DNA of 6,507 nucleotides, from positions 1 through 6,507 of the forward strand of contig CAYZAW010000075.1 of the NCBI GenBank assembly GCA_964476505.1. The letters are read 5' to 3'. Of the stretch, positions 1 to 6,335 are shown in pieces (position 1 is the stretch's first letter; the number at the start of each line of letters is the position of its first letter). The notes under the pieces were generated by a model. It made no database searches, had not been told where the DNA came from, and saw nothing but the letters and a program-made list of their open reading frames with translations. The DNA is from CAYZAW01 sp964476505 (lineage in GTDB: Bacteria; Bacillota; Clostridia; Christensenellales; CAG-138). The position numbers and the translations under genes were made by a program.

Positions 1-611
1 TCGCCCATTATCATGACATAGCTTACAACGCCATCGCCGTTCGCATCGCCCTTGGTGGGGAGGTTCACAACGATTTCGCCCTGGTAGGTGCCGGACTGGC
101 GAGCATCTGCACCAACGTAGCAGATCTTCTCCCAAGCCTTCATGTCGTCAGCGGAGGGCTCACGGTTGATGTAAACCACAGGAACGCCAGCGGCCTTGCA
201 CTTATCGGTAACGGTGGCAGCGGAAGAGGACTGAACCAGGTTCACGATGAGAACATCAGCACCCTGCGCGAGGAAGGTGTCGATCTGGTTGGTCTGCTCA
301 GCCATGTCGCCCTTGCCGTCTACAACAGTGATGTCGAATTTGACGGTGTCGGTTTCGAGGGACTTCATGTAGCTTTCGAGCTCTTCGCGATAGAGGGTCA
401 TGAAGTTATCGTCGAACTTGTAGATGCAAACGCCTACTTTGTAGGTCTTTGCCTCGGGAGCGGCGGGAGCGGCGGGCTCGGCGGCGGGAGCAGCAGGCTC
501 GGCGGCGGGAGCGGCGGGCTCGGCAGCAGGAGCGGCGGGAGCGGCGGGCGCGCAAGCGACCACAGCAAATGCCATGCACAGTACGAGTGCGATTGCGAGA
601 ATCTTCTTCAT
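1..611 (-). CDS. mglB: Galactose/glucose-binding lipoprotein of an ABC transporter (MglB type), 5' part of gene
   Basis: Extracytoplasmic sugar receptor that would deliver galactose/glucose to an Mgl-type ABC importer. Only the first 203 codons are present; the frame is open through the left edge. Residues 1-19 form a lipoprotein signal peptide with charged KK and a hydrophobic core, ending in VVAC so that Cys20 would be lipidated. An Ala/Pro/Glu linker follows (21-54), then a type-1 periplasmic-binding fold from residue 56. Features shared with E. coli MglB are the sugar-contacting pair D68/F70 in the YKFDDNF motif, N149 in the NREP motif, and a calcium loop with D189, N191 and D193; Ser197 stands where E. 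coli has Gln142. The start is fixed by AGGAGG at 625-620, 8 nt before ATG. It lies downstream of, and on the same strand as, a four-gene sensing operon and has its own likely promoter. The mglA and mglC genes are expected beyond the left edge but not seen. Family assignment is strong; the exact sugar is inferred. Confidence 0.9.
   Translation of the reverse strand, partial: MKKILAIALVLCMAFAVVACAPAAPAAPAAEPAAPAAEPAAPAAEPAAPAAPEAKTYKVGVCIYKFDDNFMTLYREELESYMKSLETDTVKFDITVVDGKGDMAEQTNQIDTFLAQGADVLIVNLVQSSSAATVTDKCKAAGVPVVYINREPSADDMKAWEKICYVGADARQSGTYQGEIVVNLPTKGDANGDGVVSYVMIMG
450..551 (-). repeat. Ala-Pro-Glu linker repeat inside the MglB lipoprotein
   Basis: Residues 21-54 of the lipoprotein consist almost only of Ala, Pro and Glu. 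The seven-residue unit AAPAAEP occurs three times in tandem, flanked by AAP units. At DNA level this is a GC-rich 21-bp tandem repeat with small codon differences between units. It would act as a flexible tether holding the binding domain away from the lipidated Cys20. The repeat also creates long arginine-rich open frames on both strands that are not genes. Confidence 0.85.
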
Positions 612-641
612 TGTGTTTTCCTCCTATAGATTTTGATAGAT

Positions 642-667
642 GTGTCACGTCAGCCAGTCGCTGACAC
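642..667. promoter_or_regulatory. Dyad in the mglB 5' leader
   Basis: Two nested inverted repeats lie here: gtgtca (642-647) with tgacac (662-667), and gtcagc (649-654) with gctgac (660-665) around a 5-nt loop. The site begins about 6-11 bases downstream of the predicted -10 box of mglB. It would therefore sit at the extreme 5' end of the mRNA or across the transcription start. It could be an RNA hairpin that stabilises the message or an operator for a dimeric repressor. It has no U-run on either strand, so it is not a terminator. Its function is not established. Confidence 0.45.
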
Positions 668-672
668 TACTC

Positions 673-701
673 ATTCTAGTGGAGGAGAAATGGATTGAAA
701 A
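673..701 (-). promoter_or_regulatory. Predicted sigma-A promoter of mglB
   Basis: Reading the minus strand, TTTTCA (701-696) and TAGAAT (678-673) are separated by 17 bp. The -10 box matches the consensus at 5 of 6 positions and the -35 at 4 of 6. The predicted start is near position 666, giving a leader of about 55 nt that contains the AGGAGG site at 625-620. A weak -35 suits a promoter that needs an activator, in line with the direct repeats that overlap it. Confidence 0.55.
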
Positions 702-730
702 TAGAATAATCGCCTGAAAACCATTGAAAT
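687..730 (-). promoter_or_regulatory. Pair of direct repeats upstream of mglB, candidate response-regulator sites
   Basis: On the minus strand, two 15-bp sequences at 730-716 and 701-687 share TTTCAAT, then three unmatched bases, then TTTC. They lie 29 bp apart, in the same orientation, and the promoter-proximal copy covers the predicted -35 box. AraC-family activators commonly bind paired direct repeats, with one half-site next to or over the -35. Binding by the regulator encoded at 4548-6140 is inferred from this layout only. Confidence 0.45.
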
Positions 731-781
731 TCTTTTCTCTTTTTTATCAAGTATATAGACGCTGCCTACGCTTAGCAAGCG

Positions 782-1813
782 TTACTTTTCCCCGTCTCCC
801 TGCACATATACATACTGCGGCACACGCACGGAGCGATCCTCGCGAATCTCATGCTTGGCACCCACGTCCGTGCCCAGCACCAGCGCGCTTGCGATATCGA
901 ATATGGCCTGCGCCTGCCCTTCGTAGCCGATGGAAACGGTGCCCAAGAGCTTGCCCTCGTCCACCGCCTCGCGCCCCTGCGGGGTAGCGTCGATGCCAAC
1001 GATGTTGGAAAACTCCAAGCCCATGCGCTCGATCGCGTCCGCCACGCCAAGCGCCATATCGTCGTTATTGCAGATCATAAGCTCGATCTGGTCGCCGTAC
1101 TGCGTAAAATATTGCTCCGCCAGTGCCGATGCCTGATTGCGGTTCCAGTTGGCGATGCCGCCGTCTAACTTTTCCAGCTGCATGCCGCCGTCCCGAAGGG
1201 ACTGCACGGATACCTCTGTGCGTATTACCGTGTCCTGATGGCGGCTTTCGCCTTCTATCATAATGTACTGTATGATGCCATCGTGATTGAAATCGATGCT
1301 GTTGGGGTCTGCACGGTATGCGTCTATGATAACGGAGGCCTGCATGATGGCGGATTCCCGAGCATCCGCGCCCACATAGTATAGCTGATCCCATTTTTTC
1401 AAATCGCTCTGCACGGGCTCGCGGTTAAAGAACACCACGGGGATATCCGCGTTCATGGCATGCGTGATGATGCGCGCGGCATCCGTTCTGTCTACCAAAT
1501 TGACGCACAGCACATCATACCCCAACGAAAGCAGCCGGCCCACCTGATCGTTTTGCAGAGACTGGCTCTCCTGCGAATCCACGATGTTGAGGTTGATGCG
1601 AACGCCGGTCTCCTGCTCGTATTCGCTTGAAATGCGGCGAAGGCTATCCATCATATTGCCGACGAATGTGTCGTCGCTACGATAGATCACAACGCCGATC
1701 TTCATGGCGCTCATTTCTTCGTTCGGAGTAAGCTGCGCGGTGGAGAGCAGCAACACGACTACGCCGATCAAGAGCAGGGGAATCAGTATTTTTAAGATAT
1801 GCTTGCTTTTCAT
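782..1813 (-). CDS. Extracytoplasmic galactose-binding protein paralogue (MglB-like), probable sensor
   Basis: A 343-residue type-1 periplasmic-binding protein, clearly paralogous to the lipoprotein encoded next to it: YxxDDxF, NREP, W..xxYVGADAR and the calcium loop are all shared. Residues likely to contact sugar, aligned by motif to E. coli MglB, are D48, F50, N130, H192, D194, R198, W223, N250 and D275. The calcium site is represented by D174, N176, D178, Q182 and E244. The position of E. coli Asn256 is Ile295 here. Residues 8-24 are a hydrophobic segment with no lipobox cysteine; it may be an uncleaved membrane anchor, although S-T-A at 24-26 could allow signal-peptidase cleavage. The start is supported by GGGAGGA at 1824-1818. 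It is the last gene of the sensing operon, 14 bp after the previous stop. A sensing rather than transport role is inferred from position. An automatic annotation would probably call it a galactose ABC transporter substrate-binding protein. Confidence 0.87.
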   Translation of the reverse strand: MKSKHILKILIPLLLIGVVVLLLSTAQLTPNEEMSAMKIGVVIYRSDDTFVGNMMDSLRRISSEYEQETGVRINLNIVDSQESQSLQNDQVGRLLSLGYDVLCVNLVDRTDAARIITHAMNADIPVVFFNREPVQSDLKKWDQLYYVGADARESAIMQASVIIDAYRADPNSIDFNHDGIIQYIMIEGESRHQDTVIRTEVSVQSLRDGGMQLEKLDGGIANWNRNQASALAEQYFTQYGDQIELMICNNDDMALGVADAIERMGLEFSNIVGIDATPQGREAVDEGKLLGTVSIGYEGQAQAIFDIASALVLGTDVGAKHEIREDRSVRVPQYVYVQGDGEK

Positions 1814-1827
1814 GGCATCCTCCCGCG

Positions 1828-2745
1828 TTATGTGATGGGGAACAGCACCTGCACCTGCGGTGCCAGATACATATTGGAAGCGTCCGCCAGCATGCCGTTT
1901 AGCGTTACGCCCTGCACTGCGAGCATTTTTGCCAGCTCCACCGCCTGCCGCATGCTGATATAGCCCTCGTCAAACGCGCTGTATACGGCAACGGTGTTGA
2001 GCCTTCCGCTTTCGAGCGCGGTACGCACCTCGTTAACGTAGCCCACGCCAAACAGCATGTGCGTTTCCGGGGACTCCGTACAAAGCTGCGGCAGCAGCTC
2101 CTCCTCCAGCACGACCACGGCGCGCGGCGGGCGGTTGACCAGCTCCGCTTCCATTGCGCCCGGTTTGATCAGCAGCGATACCGCCTCCACGCTTTGCCCC
2201 GCCTCCTCCAGCACAGCCAAAAGGCCTTCCAAGCGCTCGTCGGCAGAGGGCGGCTGGTATTTATCCATCAAAATGACGCAGGGCATATCCCCCGCGTTTT
2301 CCAAAATGCGTTCGCCAAGCATACGCCCCAGCGCAATATTATCCGGCGAAACATGCACCGCGCTCTCGTGGCCGGGCAGCCTGTCTCCAACGGTAACAAC
2401 GCGAAGCGACGGATGCGTGTTGGCGATCCAATCGGAAAGAAACTGTGCCTCGACCGGGCGCATTATCACGGCATCCACGCCGTTTTCGACCTCGCGGCGC
2501 AGGTATTCGGACTGCTGGTAGCCGCGGTCGCCAAAGCCGGAGATATAGTGCACGTCCACATTGTATTCCAGTGCGGCTCTGTCCATGCCGCGGCGGCAGT
2601 AATCGTTTAAATCGTCCACCAGTACGGAGATGCTGAATGTGCGGTCGTCCTTCTGCGGCGAAACGCTTTGCAGCAGTATCACGACCCCCAGCACCACCAG
2701 CACCAGCAGCAGCGAAACCACAATGCCTTTTTCCAGACGGCCCAT
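1828..2745 (-). CDS. Membrane-anchored LacI/RbsB-type substrate-binding protein, probable sensor partner
   Basis: A 305-residue protein with one N-terminal transmembrane segment (about 8-26) and no lipobox, followed by a divergent type-1 periplasmic-binding domain (about 37-300). Family hallmarks are the first strand FSISVLVDD (37-45), the GVDAVIMRPVE turn (89-99), the SPDNIALG segment (133-140), where many relatives read DN..aG, and ERLEGLLAVLEEAG (170-183). It is not closely similar to the MglB-like proteins on either side, and I cannot assign a ligand. Its start overlaps the kinase stop codon in a TAATG arrangement, so translation is probably coupled. An anchored binding protein encoded directly after a YesM-type kinase recalls XylFII of the C. 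beijerinckii XylFII-LytS/YesN system. On that basis I infer that it docks on the kinase's outer domain rather than feeding a transporter. Confidence 0.8.
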   Translation of the reverse strand: MGRLEKGIVVSLLLVLVVLGVVILLQSVSPQKDDRTFSISVLVDDLNDYCRRGMDRAALEYNVDVHYISGFGDRGYQQSEYLRREVENGVDAVIMRPVEAQFLSDWIANTHPSLRVVTVGDRLPGHESAVHVSPDNIALGRMLGERILENAGDMPCVILMDKYQPPSADERLEGLLAVLEEAGQSVEAVSLLIKPGAMEAELVNRPPRAVVVLEEELLPQLCTESPETHMLFGVGYVNEVRTALESGRLNTVAVYSAFDEGYISMRQAVELAKMLAVQGVTLNGMLADASNMYLAPQVQVLFPIT

Positions 2746-4544
2746 TACTTATCCCCCATTTCACCATAGGGCACCGCGGGCAGATACAGCATGATGCTGG
2801 TGCCCTCGTCCGGTACGCTTGTGATGGAAAGCCCGTAAGCATCTCCAAAGTACAGCTTGATTCTCTCGTTTACGTTCCAAAGGCCGATCCCCGAGCCCTT
2901 GGAGCCAACGGCGGGCTCAACGAGCAGCTTATCCACCGTTTCCTGTGGCATACCAAGGCCGTTATCCGAAACCGTTAGGTACAAGTCCGTTCCGCGCAGC
3001 TCCGCCTCGATTTTGATTTCTCCGTCGCCGTCCATAAACTCCATACCGTGGTAAATGGCGTTTTCCACAATGGGCTGCAGCACCAGCTTGATGATGGACA
3101 GGCCAACCACTTCGTCCGGCGCTTCTATTTGATAAGTGAATTTGTTTTTGTAGCGCATTTGCTGTATGGTAAGGTAATTTCTGACCTGCTCCAGCTCGTC
3201 CCCCAAGGGGATGATGTTTTTGCCGCCGGACAGGCTCAGCCTGAAGAACCGCGCCAGCGCGGACACCACCTTGACCGCGTCCTCCGGGCGCTGTTTTTCG
3301 ATCATCCATACGATGATATCCAGCGTGTTGTATAAAAAGTGCGGGTTGATCTGCGCCTGCAGCGCGTTTCGCTCGCTCTTTTGCTTTTGCTCATGCTCCG
3401 CAACGATGTCGGCGGTGAGCTTGCGCATCTGCCGCACCATGCGGGAGATGGAGCGGCCCAGATGCTCGATCTCATAAGAGCCGCCAATGTATATTTCGGC
3501 CTTTTCCGCATCCTGCTCCAAGCGCTGCACGGAAAGCTCCAGCTTTTTAATGGGGTCTGTCAGCTTGCTTGACAGGTAGCTGTTTATGACCACAACGATC
3601 ACGAAGAACAGGCACAGCACCAAAAGCATATACAGCACGTTTTGCAGGCGATCCAGCGTGAGGCCCTTGTGCGGCACCACGCCCACGATGCGCCAGTTGG
3701 TGTAGCCTACCGAGCGCACGATAACGGAGCAGGCTTCTCCGTCGTGCTTGATGGTATGCGCGCCGTCCTTCAGGTCGGTAGCCTCCAGATTGTTCTCCGT
3801 TAAAAAGCCGGAGGCGATCAGCTGCTGCTGCGGATGGTAAAGAAGGTTGCCGTCTGCATCTATCAAATAGATATAGCCTTCATTGGCAAGCGTGATGTTC
3901 TCAAACAGCTCCGCGATGCTGCTGTAACGGATATCGATCAAAAGCACGCCCTGCTGCGCCACCTTACTGCGCGTGACCTCTGCCGCACAGGACAGCGACA
4001 CCACCCAGTTATACTTGTTTTGCGCATCGATAAACAGGTTTTGCACATGCGGCGTGGAAAAATGCAGGTTCTCCGCCTCACCCAGCGCTTTTTTGAACCA
4101 TTCCTCGCCGGTTACGTCAATTCCTTCCTTTAATTTAGAGGGAGGCGCTACCGCCAGCATGTCGCCCTGCTCGGAAAACAGCACGATGCTTTCCGCGTAG
4201 TCGCTATGGGTATTATACAAAAGCTGCAGCTGGGAATTGAGGTCGGTTTCGTCGATATCCTTATTTTTTACTACATTATATGTAACAGAGTTGGAAAGGC
4301 GGATGGTGTTTCTTAAATGTGCGGAAAGCGATTGGTTTACCTGCTCCACCAGTATTTGGCTTTCGTTTAAAAGGGTGCTGTCCAACTGGGTGGAAAAGCG
4401 CAGATACAGCACGATACACGTCATTACGATGGCGAAGATGGCGATGGCGGAAAAGCTGATAAACACCGTGTAGCGGATACCGCCCCGGCTGATCAGCTTG
4501 GATAACCGGGCGGCAGCCCGTACGGTTTTTCGTTCCTGCTCCAT
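2745..4544 (-). CDS. YesM/LytS-type membrane sensor histidine kinase
   Basis: A 599-residue inner-membrane kinase. Order of parts: a basic cytoplasmic tail (1-24), TM1 (about 25-48), an outer sensor region of about 250 residues that looks like a double Cache domain (note EGYIYLIDADGNLLYHP at 222-238), TM2 (about 302-324), HAMP (about 325-377), the His_kinase domain with phospho-acceptor His402 in the QINPHFLYNTLD motif, then the ATP-binding domain. The ATP site shows the N box (LQPIVENAIYHG, N494), DNGLGMP (527-533) and GSGIGLWN (550-557). All catalytic motifs are intact, so it should be active. It starts 3 bp after the response-regulator stop, with only a poor ribosome site (GGGTAG), suggesting translational coupling. 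The substrate of the neighbouring binding proteins, probably a sugar, is the inferred stimulus. Confidence 0.93.
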   Translation of the reverse strand: MEQERKTVRAAARLSKLISRGGIRYTVFISFSAIAIFAIVMTCIVLYLRFSTQLDSTLLNESQILVEQVNQSLSAHLRNTIRLSNSVTYNVVKNKDIDETDLNSQLQLLYNTHSDYAESIVLFSEQGDMLAVAPPSKLKEGIDVTGEEWFKKALGEAENLHFSTPHVQNLFIDAQNKYNWVVSLSCAAEVTRSKVAQQGVLLIDIRYSSIAELFENITLANEGYIYLIDADGNLLYHPQQQLIASGFLTENNLEATDLKDGAHTIKHDGEACSVIVRSVGYTNWRIVGVVPHKGLTLDRLQNVLYMLLVLCLFFVIVVVINSYLSSKLTDPIKKLELSVQRLEQDAEKAEIYIGGSYEIEHLGRSISRMVRQMRKLTADIVAEHEQKQKSERNALQAQINPHFLYNTLDIIVWMIEKQRPEDAVKVVSALARFFRLSLSGGKNIIPLGDELEQVRNYLTIQQMRYKNKFTYQIEAPDEVVGLSIIKLVLQPIVENAIYHGMEFMDGDGEIKIEAELRGTDLYLTVSDNGLGMPQETVDKLLVEPAVGSKGSGIGLWNVNERIKLYFGDAYGLSITSVPDEGTSIMLYLPAVPYGEMGDK

Positions 4545-4547
4545 AAA

Positions 4548-6140
4548 CTACCCGCGATACTTGCTTGGGGATGTGCCAAAATGCTTTTTGAACACATAGC
4601 TGAAATAGTTGGGCTCCTCGTAGCCCACCTTGGCTGCGATCACATAGGTTTTTTCGTCTGTTTCCTTCAACAGGCGGGCAGCCTGCAGCATGCGGGTATC
4701 CGTTAGATACTGCACATAGCTTTGCCCGGTTTCCTGCTTGAATATGGTGGAGAAATACGAGGCGCTTACATGCAGATGCTCACACAGCCTGTCCACGGAC
4801 AAACGCGGATTCATATACTGCTCGCCAATGAACTGCTGCGCCTCCGCCACCAACCGTTTTGCCGCGGATTCGCGCTGCTCCGTTACATACCGGCGCATGC
4901 AGGCGCACATTTCCACCAGCGCATTTCTGGCACGGGTGCGGGAGATGGGCGGCTCGCTAAGTGCAAACATGCCCTGAATTTGTTCCGCCACGGCAGGCTG
5001 TTTGTTGAGCCCGTAACGGCGAATGATACGGTACAGGGTATTTAACACGCCCATCATAAAGGCGCGATCTGTCCATTCGTCGCGCTCCGACTCATTGAGC
5101 GGCGTTAAAACGGCATCTACCATTTGCTCGATCTGCAGCGGCGTGCCGAATTTGATGGCGGTAAGCATCCGCTGCTCATCCGGGTCCCCGGAAAGCGGCA
5201 GATGGGAAAACTGCTCCACATCCTGAATGTATATGGCCTTGCCGCCTACCACGCTCCGGTATTCCAGCGCGGCCTTGGCTTCCAAATAGGCACCGTGTAT
5301 CTCTTGCAGGGAGGTGCACGGGCGGCTGATACCGGCGCTTAGCTCCGCCTCGTAAATATGCTCGCAATAGGCGCAGGTATCGTATACGGCGCGCATCAGC
5401 TGCTCCACGCAGTCCGCCTCCTGCCATGCGGTAATCATGATGACCGCAGCAGAGCCAACAACGGCGGTATATTTGCATTTACCGTGCAAATGCTCCTCCG
5501 CCACCTGCCGCACCGTGAGCGGCACATATTCTCGGGCGATCGGCAGGTGCTGATCCTGCCTGAGCGTCACGTTGAACACCGTAACGACTTTATACTCCGC
5601 CTCGCTGACGTGGATATCGTAACGGGAAAGCTGCTCCTCTACCTCCTCCGGCTGCACCGCGCCCCATAACAGCTCGCTCAAGAAGCGCTCCCGCATGAGC
5701 GGCAGGCTCTTTTGATACGCGTCTGTCAACGCCTGAATGTTGCGCCGGGCGGCGATCTCCTCATCCAGCGTGGTTTTTACCCGCTGCAGGATCTCGGTAA
5801 GCTCCTCCACGTTCACAGGCTTTAGCACGTACTCCACCACGTTCAGCCGGATGGCTTCCTTGGCATATTCGAATTCGTCAAAGCCGGAAAACAGGATGAT
5901 CTTAAGCGCCGGGTGCGCGCGAATCAACTCCGCACCCATGGCAAGGCCGTCCACATAAGGCATTTTGATGTCCGTCAGCACAACGTCCAAGTCCAGGTTT
6001 TCCGCTTTTTCCAACCCGTCCTGCCCGTTTTCTGCCTCCGCGACCACCTCGTAGCCCAATGCAGCCCAGTCGATATGCCTGGCGATTCCTTCGCGAACCT
6101 CCGCCTCGTCATCTACGATCATTATTTTATATCGATTCAT
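4548..6140 (-). CDS. YesN-type response regulator with AraC DNA-binding domain
   Basis: A 530-residue cytoplasmic transcription factor. The receiver domain (about 4-120) has the acidic pair D10/D11, phospho-acceptor D57 in LTDIKMP, S85 and K107 (LKP). The middle region (about 130-420) is the poorly conserved part typical of this family, with a recognisable AYLEAKAALEYR segment near 284-295. The C-terminal AraC domain (about 428-530) carries two helix-turn-helix units (near 448-468 and 498-520) and the signature VGYEEPNYFSYVFKKHFG ending in SPSKYR. ATG at 6140 is the only possible start, because an in-frame TAA lies at 6158-6156 with no start codon between. It heads the operon and is the cognate partner of the kinase that follows. 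The likely target is the mglB promoter, and possibly its own. Confidence 0.94.
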   Translation of the reverse strand: MNRYKIMIVDDEAEVREGIARHIDWAALGYEVVAEAENGQDGLEKAENLDLDVVLTDIKMPYVDGLAMGAELIRAHPALKIILFSGFDEFEYAKEAIRLNVVEYVLKPVNVEELTEILQRVKTTLDEEIAARRNIQALTDAYQKSLPLMRERFLSELLWGAVQPEEVEEQLSRYDIHVSEAEYKVVTVFNVTLRQDQHLPIAREYVPLTVRQVAEEHLHGKCKYTAVVGSAAVIMITAWQEADCVEQLMRAVYDTCAYCEHIYEAELSAGISRPCTSLQEIHGAYLEAKAALEYRSVVGGKAIYIQDVEQFSHLPLSGDPDEQRMLTAIKFGTPLQIEQMVDAVLTPLNESERDEWTDRAFMMGVLNTLYRIIRRYGLNKQPAVAEQIQGMFALSEPPISRTRARNALVEMCACMRRYVTEQRESAAKRLVAEAQQFIGEQYMNPRLSVDRLCEHLHVSASYFSTIFKQETGQSYVQYLTDTRMLQAARLLKETDEKTYVIAAKVGYEEPNYFSYVFKKHFGTSPSKYRG

Positions 6141-6146
6141 ACCTAA

Positions 6147-6175
6147 ATTGTACCATTATTGCCCGCCGTGCGCAA
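6147..6175 (-). promoter_or_regulatory. Predicted promoter of the sensing operon, extended -10
   Basis: On the minus strand, TTGCGC (6175-6170) and TACAAT (6152-6147) are 17 bp apart, and TGG directly precedes the -10, giving an extended TGnTACAAT. The -35 matches only TTG, so the promoter would lean on the extended -10. Transcription starting 7 nt after the -10 would begin exactly at the A of the response-regulator ATG (6140). No usable ribosome binding site lies before this ATG: the only AGG is one base away. Confidence 0.5.
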
Positions 6176-6182
6176 CGCACGG
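6166..6182. promoter_or_regulatory. GC-rich dyad over the operon's -35 region
   Basis: A perfect 7-bp inverted repeat, ccgtgcg (6166-6172) and cgcacgg (6176-6182), surrounds the 3-nt loop caa. It covers the predicted -35 of the response-regulator promoter, so it could be a repressor operator. On the plus strand it is followed by g and tttt, which resembles a short intrinsic terminator, but no plus-strand gene ends here. It might limit antisense transcripts arriving from the operon. Function undecided. Confidence 0.4.
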
Positions 6183-6282
6183 GTTTTAATGCATTTTTGT
6201 GTTTTTTCGGGGTGGTGGACATCCTGTATTTTTGACCTTGTGAATTGCTTGTAAAACCGCTGTGTTTCTTTGCGCACGGGGG

Positions 6283-6311
6283 TTGACATTGCGCAATTGT
6301 ACCGCTATAAT
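6283..6311 (+). promoter_or_regulatory. Consensus sigma-A promoter of the tRNA-Arg unit
   Basis: TTGACA (6283-6288) and TATAAT (6306-6311) match the vegetative consensus at every position with the ideal 17-bp spacing. It drives the truncated tRNA half and the intact tRNA-Arg downstream, with a start expected near 6318. A perfect 10-bp palindrome, ATTGCGCAAT (6288-6297), sits in the spacer. The promoter is divergent from the sensing-operon promoter about 110 bp away. Confidence 0.9.
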
Positions 6312-6318
6312 GAAACCC

Positions 6319-6333
6319 GCACTCAAAGAGTGC
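6319..6333 (+). other. Hairpin at the 5' end of the tRNA transcript
   Basis: GCACTC (6319-6324) and GAGTGC (6328-6333) form a perfect 6-bp stem with an AAA loop. It starts at the predicted transcription start and ends 4 nt before the truncated tRNA copy. No U-run follows, so it is not a terminator. It may protect the precursor's 5' end before processing. Confidence 0.5.
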
Positions 6334-6335
6334 CT

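Noticed and set aside
406..664. Arginine-rich open frames on both strands
   Set aside because: They are other-frame readings of the Ala/Pro/Glu linker repeat in the MglB lipoprotein, which has a signal peptide, ribosome site and family motifs.
612..781. A CcpA cre site upstream of mglB
   Set aside because: No stretch matches the cre consensus well enough on either strand by eye.
768..782. Palindrome acgctt-agc-aagcgt at the end of the MglB-like gene, as a terminator
   Set aside because: No T-run follows on the minus strand, so an intrinsic terminator is not supported. Read-through from the sensing operon into mglB remains possible.
2057..2610. Long plus-strand open frames of 154 and 183 codons
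   Set aside because: They run antisense to the anchored binding-protein gene, have low-complexity Ser/Ala or His/Ala/Arg-rich translations and no family motif.
6166..6187. Plus-strand intrinsic terminator
   Set aside because: The stem and tttt fit, but no plus-strand gene lies upstream and the dyad overlaps a promoter; kept only as a dyad of undecided role.
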